DNA of 40,623 nt from an uncultured Bacteroidales bacterium (GCA_905233995.1 CAJOGF010000053.1:1-40623), one strand, 5' to 3'; positions 23,765-32,546 are shown, numbered from the stretch's first letter. Numbers and translations are program-made. Notes: a model not told the origin generated them from the letters alone.

Positions 23765-26077
23765 ATGAAAAAAATTGTTTCTCTTGTTCTGTTTTTTTCT
23801 TTTTTTTGTCTTGTAGTCTCGGCACAAAAAGTTGGGCTTGTTTTGAGTGGAGGAGGCGCAAAAGGTTTAGCACATATAGGTATTTTAAAGGCTTTTGAAG
23901 AAAATGAAATTCCAATTGATTATATTACAGGTACTTCTATTGGTTCAATAATTGGAGCATTGTATGCCTCTGGTTACACAACCGACGAGATGACAGAACT
24001 TTTCAATTCCGAAAGGTTTAAGGCTTGGCTTAGCGGTCAGACTGAAAAAAGTTTGAGATTTTTTTATAAGAAAGAAGACCCTTCGGCCTTGTGGTTCAAT
24101 TTGAGAATGAATGTTGATTCTATTCTAAAAATCTATTTGCCAACCAATATCATTTCGTCCTATCAGATGGATTTTGCTTTTGAAGAAATTATGGGACGTT
24201 CGGCTGCGGCTGCAAAATACAATTTTGATTCGTTGATGGTTCCTTTTCGTTGTGCAGCCTCTGATGTCTACAAAAAAAAGTCGGTAATTTTCCGGCAAGG
24301 ACATTTAAGTACAGCCGTTAGGTCGTCGATGGCGATTCCGCTTTATTTCAAACCTATGATTTATAATGGTAGTTTGTTGTTTGACGGTGGAATTTACAAT
24401 AATTGTCCAATTGACGTTATGGAAAAAGATTTTAATCCTGATGTAATAATAGGTGTTCAGGTTTCAACCAACAACGAGCAACCACAAGAAGATGACCTTG
24501 TTAGTCAAATCGAAAATATGGTTATGGACCCAAGTAATTATTATATTCCCAAGGAGAAAGGAATAATGCTTGTGCCAGATGTTTTAAATCATAGTACGTT
24601 GGATTTTGCGCCCATTGCCGAACTTATCAAGCGCGGTTATGACGAGGCTATTCTTAAAATGGATTCTATCAAGAGTCTTATTTCAAGGCGAGTAACTAAG
24701 GAGGAAATTGAGCAGAAACGTCTTAATTTCAAGTCAAAACTTCCTGAAATGATTTTTGATGAGGTAACTATCAATGGGTTAAGACATTCTCATGCGAAAT
24801 ACGTTTTGTCATCTTTTTCGGATTTCAAAAACGATACTATTGGTCTTGACGGTATGAGAAAAGAGTTCTATAAGGTTGCATCTGACAAAACGTTGGATAG
24901 AATTTATCCTACAACTACTTTCGATGAATCCTCAGGATATTATAGTCTTGACCTTGAACTTACAAAAAGTAAGTCTTTGGGCGCAAAAATTGGCGGAAAT
25001 ATTTCTACTGCAGCCAATTGTGAAGGCTTTGTTGAAGCAGAGTATTTGTTTTGTAATTATATTCCTATTTCTACCAAAGTTAATGGATATTTCGGACGGT
25101 TTTATACTTCTGGTTTGGCTCAGATGAAGGCTTTTTTTCCAAAACCGCTTTTTTCAGTAGAAGCCGCTGTCCAACTTAATCGTTACAATTATATGGAGGC
25201 AGACCCTGACGTTTTTTTTGTTGACACCAGAAGTCCTGTCTCAATAAAACATGATATGGAATATTATACTAATATTTCGGTGCCAATTATGATGGCTGGA
25301 AAATTTTCTTTTGGTTTTTCTGCGGGAAGTTTTTCAGAGCAGTATTATATGTCGCCAAACTTTACATCCTCTGACAAACTTGACAAAACAACGCTCGGAT
25401 ATTTTGGTAGTCATCTTACTTTTCAGTATCAGACATTGAATCATATAACAATGCCGGGCGATGGTATCAATTTTATTCTGAAACTAAAATATACCAAAGC
25501 CTCCGAAAAGTTTATGCCGGGTTTTGATTTCGATGGAGAAAAGTCAGATTTGAGAATAGAGCGTAGAAAATTTTACGACATTTATCTTTATTACGAAAAC
25601 TATTCATTGCGTACCAAAAATGAAAAGATTGGTTTTCCTTTGTCGTTTGAACTCAATTTGAGCAAACATGACAAATTGATGAATCCTATGGCAACTCTTT
25701 TGTCTACAAATGCTTATCGACCTACTGATTATACAAAAACCATGTTGTTTGAAGATTATAGAGCGTTGAAATATGCGGGGTCGAGCATTGGTATAATGTA
25801 TTATTTTTCTGAAGATTTTACTTTTAGATTGTCGGGTTTTGCATTTTTGCCATATCAAAAAGATTTTCTGGTTGTTAATGACACTCGTTTTGAATTGGAA
25901 AGGAAGAAGGCTTTTTCAGGGTTTAAATATTTTTTCAACGCTGCACTTTCGTATCAGACGTTAATTGGACCAATTGCGTTTACTGTCAGGTACGAGCCTG
26001 AAGGTAAGAGCCATTTTTATTATATGTTTAATATTGGTTTTATGCTTTATAATAAGAGTTGGTGGGATAGAAATTGA
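23765..26077 (+). CDS. Patatin-like phospholipase with POTRA and outer-membrane barrel
   Basis: The 770-residue protein has a signal peptide (about 1-20), then a patatin domain: GLVLSGGGAKGLAHIGILKA (oxyanion loop), GTSIGS (nucleophile serine, near residue 58) and DGGIYNNCPID (catalytic aspartate, near residue 214). A POTRA-like stretch follows (about 330-410, MIFDEVTINGLRHSHAKYVL), then beta-rich sequence to the end, which closes FNIGFMLYNKSWWDRN as a barrel strand. This order matches the type Vd (PlpD-like) secretion plan, in which the barrel displays or releases the lipase. Both catalytic residues are intact. It is the third gene of a tight envelope cluster. Confidence 0.9.
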   Translation: MKKIVSLVLFFSFFCLVVSAQKVGLVLSGGGAKGLAHIGILKAFEENEIPIDYITGTSIGSIIGALYASGYTTDEMTELFNSERFKAWLSGQTEKSLRFFYKKEDPSALWFNLRMNVDSILKIYLPTNIISSYQMDFAFEEIMGRSAAAAKYNFDSLMVPFRCAASDVYKKKSVIFRQGHLSTAVRSSMAIPLYFKPMIYNGSLLFDGGIYNNCPIDVMEKDFNPDVIIGVQVSTNNEQPQEDDLVSQIENMVMDPSNYYIPKEKGIMLVPDVLNHSTLDFAPIAELIKRGYDEAILKMDSIKSLISRRVTKEEIEQKRLNFKSKLPEMIFDEVTINGLRHSHAKYVLSSFSDFKNDTIGLDGMRKEFYKVASDKTLDRIYPTTTFDESSGYYSLDLELTKSKSLGAKIGGNISTAANCEGFVEAEYLFCNYIPISTKVNGYFGRFYTSGLAQMKAFFPKPLFSVEAAVQLNRYNYMEADPDVFFVDTRSPVSIKHDMEYYTNISVPIMMAGKFSFGFSAGSFSEQYYMSPNFTSSDKLDKTTLGYFGSHLTFQYQTLNHITMPGDGINFILKLKYTKASEKFMPGFDFDGEKSDLRIERRKFYDIYLYYENYSLRTKNEKIGFPLSFELNLSKHDKLMNPMATLLSTNAYRPTDYTKTMLFEDYRALKYAGSSIGIMYYFSEDFTFRLSGFAFLPYQKDFLVVNDTRFELERKKAFSGFKYFFNAALSYQTLIGPIAFTVRYEPEGKSHFYYMFNIGFMLYNKSWWDRN

Positions 26078-26161
26078 TTTCAGTCTTGAAAAAATATTTA
26101 TTGGCATATTTTTTGATAGTTTTATTGACAAAAAAAATAATTCTTAATTAACTTATTTAAA

Positions 26162-26449
26162 ATGAAAAAAATATTTCTTGTTCTTGGTATTCTGACACTT
26201 ACAGCCACTTTTAGTGCTGCGCAGAATACTGGTAAAACTACACTTCGTACCGAGCAGACTGGTAAGACCACTCTTGACAAAAACGGCAAGACTACTCTTG
26301 ATAAAAATGGTAAAACCACACTTGACAACAACGGCAAAACCACACTTGACAAAAATGGTAAAACCACTCTTGACAACAACAATAAGACTACTCTTGACAA
26401 AAATGGTAAAACAACCCTTGATAAAGGTAAAACCACACTAAAAAAGTAG
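26162..26449 (+). CDS. Small exported octapeptide-repeat protein
   Basis: The 95-residue protein has a signal peptide (about residues 1-21, ending TFSAAQ). The rest is almost wholly repeats of GKTTLDKN or GKTTLDNN, nine GKTTL units in all. No family is recognised. The alternating K and D with N-G turns could form a solenoid or a Ca-binding-like surface, but this is speculation; the GKTTL string is not a Walker A motif in context. Codon choice varies between repeats (for example AAA/AAG, ACT/ACC/ACA), which argues for selected coding sequence rather than a fresh slip product. It is preceded by 84 bases without a clear promoter. Confidence 0.65.
   Translation: MKKIFLVLGILTLTATFSAAQNTGKTTLRTEQTGKTTLDKNGKTTLDKNGKTTLDNNGKTTLDKNGKTTLDNNNKTTLDKNGKTTLDKGKTTLKK
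26231..26440 (+). repeat. 24-base coding minisatellite
   Basis: Units of 24 bases, imperfect at the DNA level, encode the octapeptide GKTTLD(K/N)N. The first unit is longer and the last two are shorter. An open frame on the opposite strand exists only because the repeat lacks stops there. Confidence 0.85.
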
Positions 26450-26528
26450 AAAATTACATTGTTCTTATAATTATTTGGGTTTATTTCTTTTAACATAAAT
26501 TAGTCGTTTCTTTTAAAAAAAAATGTTG

Positions 26529-26536
26529 TAATTTTG
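26529..26536 (+). promoter_or_regulatory. -7 box upstream of the chemotaxis receptor gene
   Basis: TAATTTTG followed by C lies 67 bases before the ATG at 26604. No good -33 box was found. The 154-base gap holds no other visible feature. Confidence 0.35.
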
Positions 26537-26603
26537 CAATGAATTTGAATATTTTGCAAGAATTTTGCATTTTGTTTTTTTATCAAATTAAATATAAAAA
26601 ATA

Positions 26604-28555
26604 ATGTCTAATTTCAAACAACATTCTGTATCGCGTAAAATTACGCTTCAATTTGGTATTATATTGGCAGTTACGGGTTTTGCAATTGTGATGGCTATTT
26701 TTATAGTGAGCAATTCAAAGAGTAATGCCAATTTTTTCTTTGAGAAAGCCATGCCTATAAAGGATTTGGGCAATCTTGTTTACCAAAAAACATTGTTAGG
26801 GCTTTCTGAAGTTCAAATGTTTACAACCACTCGTAACGAAGAGCATCGAAAGGCGGCTATTGATTATTTTAAAGAATTAATGGGCTGTTTTAGTCAGATG
26901 AGAGAAAAAGTATCAGGCGAGGATGCTGTGTTAGTAGATTCAATGATTGCAAAAGCAAGTCGTTACAACAATATTGTCCACAACAATGTTATTCTTGCTG
27001 ACAAAATGATTGCTGTGCACGAAGAAATGAATAAACTCAAGAATGAGTATTTTTTTCCAAATATCGAAAAACTTCAAAACGGTGTAATTGCAAGTGCTAA
27101 CTCGTCTAATGCGAGAGAATCGGCGCAACGTCAAAAAACGATTTCAGACCTTTTACATCTTTTTTTAGAATTTCCGACCAAAGACTTATTCAGCAGGCGA
27201 TTACACGAACAAGCGAACTTGTAAGAGAAATTTCTCAATTTGCTCCACTAATTGGTCAAGGGGCAACTATGCAGGAAATGGTTGATGCAATAAAAGAATA
27301 TTCTGTAAAGACAAAGGAGTATTACGAATTAGCGGCTATTGTTGCAGAAAACAACCGCAAAGCCGCAATAGAAAGTGATGCTGTTTTGGATTTAGAGAGT
27401 AAATTCAATACCAAACATTACAACGAGGTAAACGAAATAATACTTGGACTTAACAGTAAAATGTCAACAAGTCAGAAACTTATGTTTATTTTGTTGTTGG
27501 CTGCCATTGCTGTTAGTATTGCGTTGATAATAGCGATGACACGCAATACTGTTGAGCCAATCAAAAAGGCTGTTGAAGGTATCAAAAAAATTACCGATGG
27601 CGATTTAACGGCTAAAGTTGACATCAATACTGGTGATGAATTTTCTGAAATGGCAGAGCAACTCAACACAATGAACTCTAATTTGAAGAATGTTGTAAGT
27701 AATATTACTTCAAGTTCTGAACATATCAATCAATATAGTATTGAAATGTCTCAGGCTTCGGATTTGATGAGTCAAGGAGCGGGACTTCAGTCGGCTTCTG
27801 CGCAGCAAGTGTCGGCATCGGTGGAAGAGATGAATGCTTCTATTAGTCAGAATAATCAAAATGCGCGTCAGACGGAGCAGATAGCGCAAAATGCTCTTGA
27901 CAGTATTCGTGAAAGTAGTAATGCAAGTCTGCGTTCTGTGGCTGCAATGAAAGATATTGCTAATAAGATTTCTATTATTGACGAAATTGCGTTTCAGACT
28001 AATATTTTGGCTCTTAACGCTGCTGTTGAAGCCGCTCGTGCAGGCGAACATGGCAAAGGTTTTGCCGTTGTTGCCTCTGAAGTTCGAAAACTTGCAGAAC
28101 GAAGTGCAACCGCTGCCGCTGAAATTGATAAAGTTAGTAAGGAGGGGGTTAGCATTTCGGAAGATGCGGGCAATCGTCTAAAGGATATTTTGCCAGAACT
28201 TGAGAAAACGGCAATGCTTGTTCGTGAGATTGCAGATGCAAGCGATGAACAAACCACTGGTATTGAACAAATCAGTAATGCGGTTCAGCAACTAAACGAA
28301 ATAACACAACAGTACGCTTCTTCGGCTGAGGAACTTTCTTCTTCAAGTAAGAAACTTGCTCAAGAGAGTGAAACCTTAAAGCAATCTGTTGAATATTTCA
28401 ATATTGGACAATCCACTGAAAGAACTTCGTATTCAAACGGATATATTAGTAATCAGTTGCAAAACTCTGACAATCAGAATTATAATTCTGTGTCGCAGTC
28501 AACATCACTTGCTAAATATTCTGCCGCAAAAAATAAGAAAGCAATTCAAGAATAA
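26604..28555 (+). pseudogene. Methyl-accepting chemotaxis protein, frame interrupted at a T7 run
   Basis: Read through one -1 shift, this is a 650-residue receptor: membrane helix 1 (about residues 15-35), a helical sensor domain, helix 2 ([18 protein letters not shown]), a HAMP domain, and a methyl-accepting signalling domain with tip [29 protein letters not shown] written in parts as [11 protein letters not shown] and [17 protein letters not shown]. The first frame runs 26604-27224, and the second is open across 27167-28555. They join at 27160-27166 (seven T). One extra T, or a -1 ribosomal slip at T-TTT-TTA in the zero frame, restores continuity. If not corrected, the product is a sensor fragment of 206 residues. 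No che genes are in the window. Confidence 0.8.
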
Positions 28556-28560
28556 ACATA

Positions 28561-28596
28561 AAAAAAACGGGTTTTAAATTTAACACCCGTTTTTTT
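28561..28596. terminator. Bidirectional terminator between the receptor gene and ilvN
   Basis: A 12-bp stem pairs 28561-28572 with 28585-28596 (core ACGGGT/ACCCGT) around a 12-base loop, with A runs on the left and T runs on the right. It serves both convergent genes. Confidence 0.85.
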
Positions 28597-28600
28597 ATTT

Positions 28601-29166
28601 TTAATTTTTTAGTTTCCAACTTCTGATTTTATTGGACATCTCGGCTGCTTTGTTGAGTTCTTGAAGATAAGTTTCAAGTTCTTTCATTGGTTTTGTAACT
28701 GCCACCTGACCTGTACATGCAAATTGCAAAATGCCGTATGGTTTTAGTTGGTCAAAAAGTTTCAAAACTTCTTTTCTTGAACCAGTTTTTTCAACAATTA
28801 TAAACTCTTTTTCAATATCAAGTATTCTGACGTTGAAATCTCTTATCAAGCCTTCCATTGGCGTTGAAATGTTTGCCGTTGAAATTTTGTAAAGAGCGAG
28901 TTCCTGACTTACAACATCTTGTTGTTCATAGTAAAATGCCCTTAAAACCTCCGTTAATTTTTCAATCTGGTCGGCGGCTTTTTTCATCATTTCGGGCGTT
29001 GTTTTGGTAACAATAGTATAGCGGAAAATGCCTTTTATTTCCGATTCTGATGTCGTAAGCGAGTCGATATTATAAAAACTATTGTTATACGGTTCAATAG
29101 TCCAACTTTGTCTTCTGTAAAAACCACAACCGTATATTGTTTTATATTTTCTTCTGTTGTTTTCAT
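28601..29166 (-). pseudogene. ilvN: Acetolactate synthase small subunit, first copy, frameshifted
   Basis: IlvN is the regulatory ACT-domain subunit of acetohydroxyacid synthase. The ATG at 29166, 5 bases after ilvB, reads KQYTVVVFTEDKVGLLNRITIVF and then runs out of frame to a stop. The family sequence resumes from 29071 in another frame with NIDSLTTSESEIKGIFRYTIV and continues to 28601 with LYKISTANI and FIIVEKTGSRKEVL. Only 2 bases remain where about 15 are expected by comparison with the intact copy at 32547-33107 (IFTRHKVNIESL), implying a 13-base deletion near 29072. Restored, the protein would be 192 residues. A restart at the ATG of 28990 could give a product without the first ACT domain. 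Confidence 0.85.
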
Positions 29167-29171
29167 TTTGT

Positions 29172-30896
29172 CTAATCGTTACTTACTAATTTCATTTCGT
29201 CAACTGTAGAGCCGGGGGCGATAAATGGCATTACTTTCATATCTTTGTCAACAATTATTTCGAGTAGATATGCGCCTTCGTAAGAGAGCATTTCTTGAAT
29301 TGAGGATTCCAAATCCTCTCTTAATTCAACTTTTTTTGCTTTTATTCCGTATGCTTTTGCAAGTAGAATAAAATCAGGATTTACAAGGTCGGTTTCAGAA
29401 TATCGTTTTCCGTTGAACATATTTTGCCATTGTCTTACCATGCCGAGAACTGAGTTGTTAAGTATGACGATTTTTACGGGAATTTTCTCTTGAATAATTG
29501 TTCCGAGTTCTTGTTCGTTCATTTGGAAACCGCCGTCGCCGGTAAACAATACAACGGGGAAATTTTTCATTTTGTTGGCCTTTGACATAAATTTCTGTGC
29601 TACTGCGGCTCCAACTGCTGCCGGCAGACCAAATCCCATTGTTCCGAGTCCTCCTGAAGTTAAGAAAGTATTCGGATGTTTAAATTTGTAATATCTTGCT
29701 GCAATCATTTGGTTTTGACCAACATCTGTTACAACAATTGCATCTCCTGAAGTTTTTTTCGATACAATGTCAACGGCTTCGCCCATTTGTATTAATGGCA
29801 ATGTAGAATGAGTATCTTTTTTGATTACTTGTTCTAATTCCATTTGATAGAATTTGTCAAATTCTTTTCGCCAACGATTGTAAGTTTTTTTCTCGATTCT
29901 TGGAGTTAAGTATGACAATGCTGATTTCAAATCTCCGTGAACAGATAAATCGGCGGACACGATTTTTCCGATTTCTGATTTGTCGATTTCGATATGTAGA
30001 ATTTTAGCTTTTGTGCCGTAGCCGGAGGTTTTGCCGGTTACTCTGTCCGAAAATCTCATACCGATAGCGATGATTAAATCGGCTTGATTTGTTAACATGT
30101 TTGAGGCGTAACTTCCGTGCATTCCGAGCATTCCTACATTCAGAGGGTGGTCGGATGGCAGTGCAGAAAGTCCCATCAACGTTGTGCCAAACGGTATTCC
30201 TGATTTTTCCACAAATTCTTGAACGGCTTTTTCGGCTCTTGCAATCAGCACGCCATGACCGATAAGAATGAGTGGTTTTTGTGCAGCATTAATCATTTCG
30301 GCAGCCTTGTCGATTGTCTCCTGCGGAATTTCTGGGTAGGGAACATAACTCCTTATGACAGGTGCTTTTTTGTATACGAAATTTGTCTGCGAGGTAAGTT
30401 CATTTTTGGTGATTTCCAAAACCACAACGCCCGGACGTCCTGAAACGGCAATGTAAAATGCTTTAGCCATTGTTTCAGCAATATCTTCGGCTTTAGTGAT
30501 TTGTGCGCTCCATTTTGCAATCGGCATCGAAAGTCCGAACACGTCGGTTTCTTGAAAAGCATCTGTTCCAAGAAATGCGCTTCCAACCTGACCTGTTATA
30601 ACAACAAGTGGCACTGAATCCATGTTAGCATTAGCAATTCCCGTGATAGCATTAGTTGCTCCCGGTCCCGAAGTTACAATGCAGACTCCGGGTTTGCCAG
30701 TAATTTGTGCGTATGCTTGAGCCTCATGAACTGCTGCTTGTTCATGACGAGATAGAATATGATGTATTTTGTCTCTTTTGCTGTAAAGACTGTCGTAAAG
30801 CGGTATTACCGCACCGCCCGGATAGCCGAAAACTGTATCTTGACCTTCTTCTATCAAAGATAGTAATACGGCATCCGCTCCTGAAATTTTTTCCAT
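29172..30896 (-). CDS. ilvB: Acetolactate synthase large subunit, first copy
   Basis: IlvB condenses two pyruvates, or pyruvate with 2-ketobutyrate, using thiamine diphosphate and FAD, the first common step to valine, leucine and isoleucine. The 574-residue protein has the catalytic glutamate in RHEQAAVHEAQAYA (near residue 51), GTTLMGL and MLGMHG in the FAD-binding middle, and GDGGFQMNEQEL with a following NN as the thiamine diphosphate/metal motif. ATG 30896 is preferred over a TTG nine codons upstream because it aligns with the second copy's MVENINGAEAV. A promoter lies at 30921-30952. Its partner ilvN downstream is frame-broken, so this enzyme may lack feedback control or use the other small subunit. 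Confidence 0.94.
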   Translation of the reverse strand: MEKISGADAVLLSLIEEGQDTVFGYPGGAVIPLYDSLYSKRDKIHHILSRHEQAAVHEAQAYAQITGKPGVCIVTSGPGATNAITGIANANMDSVPLVVITGQVGSAFLGTDAFQETDVFGLSMPIAKWSAQITKAEDIAETMAKAFYIAVSGRPGVVVLEITKNELTSQTNFVYKKAPVIRSYVPYPEIPQETIDKAAEMINAAQKPLILIGHGVLIARAEKAVQEFVEKSGIPFGTTLMGLSALPSDHPLNVGMLGMHGSYASNMLTNQADLIIAIGMRFSDRVTGKTSGYGTKAKILHIEIDKSEIGKIVSADLSVHGDLKSALSYLTPRIEKKTYNRWRKEFDKFYQMELEQVIKKDTHSTLPLIQMGEAVDIVSKKTSGDAIVVTDVGQNQMIAARYYKFKHPNTFLTSGGLGTMGFGLPAAVGAAVAQKFMSKANKMKNFPVVLFTGDGGFQMNEQELGTIIQEKIPVKIVILNNSVLGMVRQWQNMFNGKRYSETDLVNPDFILLAKAYGIKAKKVELREDLESSIQEMLSYEGAYLLEIIVDKDMKVMPFIAPGSTVDEMKLVSND

Positions 30897-30920
30897 TTTT
30901 TTGCTACGTATATTTTGTTG

Positions 30921-30952
30921 CAAATTAAAAAAAAATTACAAACATCTGCAAA
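30921..30952 (-). promoter_or_regulatory. Promoter of the first ilvBN pair
   Basis: On the minus strand, TTTG (30952-30949), a 20-base spacer, then TTAATTTG (30928-30921) match the Bacteroidota pattern except for TT in place of TA. It ends 24 bases before the ilvB ATG and lies just outside the left palindrome. Confidence 0.5.
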
Positions 30953-30954
30953 TT

Positions 30955-31025
30955 TTTCAATAACAATTTATAATCTGCGGAATCTCGATTTTTTTTGTAG
31001 ATTCCGCAGATTATAATTTGTTATT
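30955..31025. repeat. Left palindrome of the ATPase unit
   Basis: Arms at 30959-30985 and 30999-31025 are 27 bases each and complementary with one mismatch (core AATCTGCGGAATCT), around a 13-base loop containing eight T. The segment from 30955 to about 31016 is repeated in the same orientation at 32473-32535. No T run follows the stem, so it is not a typical terminator. Confidence 0.9.
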
Positions 31026-31047
31026 TCATAAATAATGAGTATTTTTG
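31017..31047 (+). promoter_or_regulatory. Promoter of the ATPase gene, starting inside the palindrome
   Basis: TTTG at 31017-31020, a 19-base spacer and TATTTTTG at 31040-31047 match the Bacteroidota consensus. The -33 TTTG is part of the right arm of the left palindrome. The leader to the ATG at 31066 would be only about 12 bases. Confidence 0.6.
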
Positions 31048-31065
31048 CCTGTAAATTATTCTATT

Positions 31066-32481
31066 ATGCTTATAGGAAGAGATAAAGAAAAAGTCATATT
31101 ACAAGAGGCTCTTGACAAAGAAGAATCTCAATTTATTGCGGTTTACGGACGTCGTAGAGTTGGTAAAACATTCTTAATTAGAGAAAGTTATGGTTATCAA
31201 TTTTATTTTCAGTTTACGGGAGCCGCACATACTTCATTGAAAAATCAATTAACAAGATTTGTTTTTGCTCTTCAAGAGCAAGGCTTAAAAGATGCTCCGA
31301 GGCAAATTAATTCTTGGTTAGAAGCCTTTAGTTTGTTAAAACAACTTATAAACCAGAAAGATGGAGGAAAAAAAGTTATTTTTTTAGACGAACTTCCATG
31401 GCTTGACTCTCCAAGGTCGGGATTTTTGTCAGAATTGGAAGTTTTTTGGAATGGTTGGGCTTCTGCACGAAAAGATATAGTGCTTGTAGTTTGTGGAAGT
31501 GCTACTTCTTGGATGGTTAATAAAATCATAAAAAACAAAGGTGGATTACATAATCGTCTTACTCAACGTATTGCTTTAAAACCGTTTACATTGAAAAATT
31601 GTAAACAATTGACCATAAGTAATGGTGTAGAATTTTCGCAACGGCAATTGCTTGAAGCCTATATGATTTTTGGTGGTGTACCATATTATTGGAGTCTGCT
31701 AAAAAAGGGAGCAAGCCTTGCTCAAGAGATTGATAGATTGATATTTTCTGAGGACGGCGATTTGTATGACGAATTTAGTATGCTATATGCTTCGCTTTTT
31801 AAAAAGCCAGAGCCGTATATAAAAGTTATTTCGCTTTTGTCGAACAAAAATTATGGCATGACTCGTCAGGAATTGATTTCGGCAGGAGGGTTCGACGAAA
31901 ACGGTGCGTTTTCCGACCTCTTGTCCGACCTTGAATGGTGTGGTTTTATTCGTTCTTATCAAAACACAGGTAAACGGGTGAAAGATGTTGTTTATCAGTT
32001 GATTGATAATTATACTGTATTCTATTATTCGTTTGTAAAAAATAGGCGACGCTCAAAAAACTATTGGCAATCCATGCAAGGTAAACCCGAATACAACGCA
32101 TGGTGCGGTCTTGCTTTTGAGCGGGTTTGCCTTTGGCATACCGAGCAAATAAAGGCAAAACTTGGTATCAGCGGCATTGTTACTACCGAATATGCTTGGC
32201 GTAATGTTGCAAACAATGAAATTTCTGGTGCGCAGATTGATTTGCTAATTGAGCGTGGTGACGGTATTATTGATATTTGTGAAATAAAATTTTCCGTTGA
32301 AGAATATTCAATCACAAAAGAATATATGGAAAAATTGTTGCATAAAAAATCTGTATACAAAAGTGTTACAAAAACTCGTAAAGCAGTTCATTTGGTTATG
32401 ATAACAACTTTTGGTTTAACAAAAAATGCTTATTTTGGAGAGATTCAAAACGAGGTTGTAGCAGATGATTTGTTTCAATAA
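31066..32481 (+). CDS. AAA ATPase with C-terminal DUF234/PD-(D/E)XK-like domain
   Basis: The 471-residue protein has an archaeal-type ATPase_2 domain: Walker A GRRRVGKTFLI (about residues 28-38), Walker B KVIFLDELPW, and sensor segment VLVVCGSATSWM. A winged-helix-like middle follows. A C-terminal domain (about 350-471) contains GAQIDLLIERGDGIIDICEIKFS, a D...ExK pattern of the PD-(D/E)XK nuclease superfamily, as in DUF234. Such proteins are multicopy in Bacteroidota and archaea; their function is not established. Its last Gln codon and stop lie inside the right palindrome repeat. It sits on the opposite strand between two ilvBN pairs, which suggests insertion. ATG 31066 is preferred over a TTG at 31045 that lies in the -7 box. 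Confidence 0.85.
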   Translation: MLIGRDKEKVILQEALDKEESQFIAVYGRRRVGKTFLIRESYGYQFYFQFTGAAHTSLKNQLTRFVFALQEQGLKDAPRQINSWLEAFSLLKQLINQKDGGKKVIFLDELPWLDSPRSGFLSELEVFWNGWASARKDIVLVVCGSATSWMVNKIIKNKGGLHNRLTQRIALKPFTLKNCKQLTISNGVEFSQRQLLEAYMIFGGVPYYWSLLKKGASLAQEIDRLIFSEDGDLYDEFSMLYASLFKKPEPYIKVISLLSNKNYGMTRQELISAGGFDENGAFSDLLSDLEWCGFIRSYQNTGKRVKDVVYQLIDNYTVFYYSFVKNRRRSKNYWQSMQGKPEYNAWCGLAFERVCLWHTEQIKAKLGISGIVTTEYAWRNVANNEISGAQIDLLIERGDGIIDICEIKFSVEEYSITKEYMEKLLHKKSVYKSVTKTRKAVHLVMITTFGLTKNAYFGEIQNEVVADDLFQ

Positions 32482-32535
32482 CAATTTATAATCTGCGGAA
32501 TCTCGATTTTTTTTTGTAGATTCCGCAGATTATAA
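32473..32535. repeat. Right palindrome of the ATPase unit
   Basis: This is a near-identical copy of the left element in the same orientation, with nine T instead of eight in the loop. Its right arm matches for only about 18 bases before diverging. It contains the ATPase stop codon and lies between convergent genes, 12 bases from the ilvN stop at 32547. Confidence 0.9.
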
Positions 32536-32546
32536 AATTAAAACCA

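Noticed and set aside
26231..26440. GKTTL strings read as Walker A nucleotide-binding loops
   Set aside because: They lack the preceding GxxxxG loop and a surrounding ATPase fold, and they repeat nine times in a small exported protein.
26122..26496. Opposite-strand open frame of 124 codons over the octapeptide-repeat gene, rich in LSRVVLP repeats
   Set aside because: It exists because a repeat without stops in one frame also lacks them on the other strand; it has no signal of its own, no promoter and no family resemblance.
30959..31025. Palindromes at 30959-31025 and 32477-32535 as intrinsic terminators
   Set aside because: The T run is in the loop, not after the stem, in either direction; the left copy lies upstream of two divergent genes, where a terminator makes no sense.
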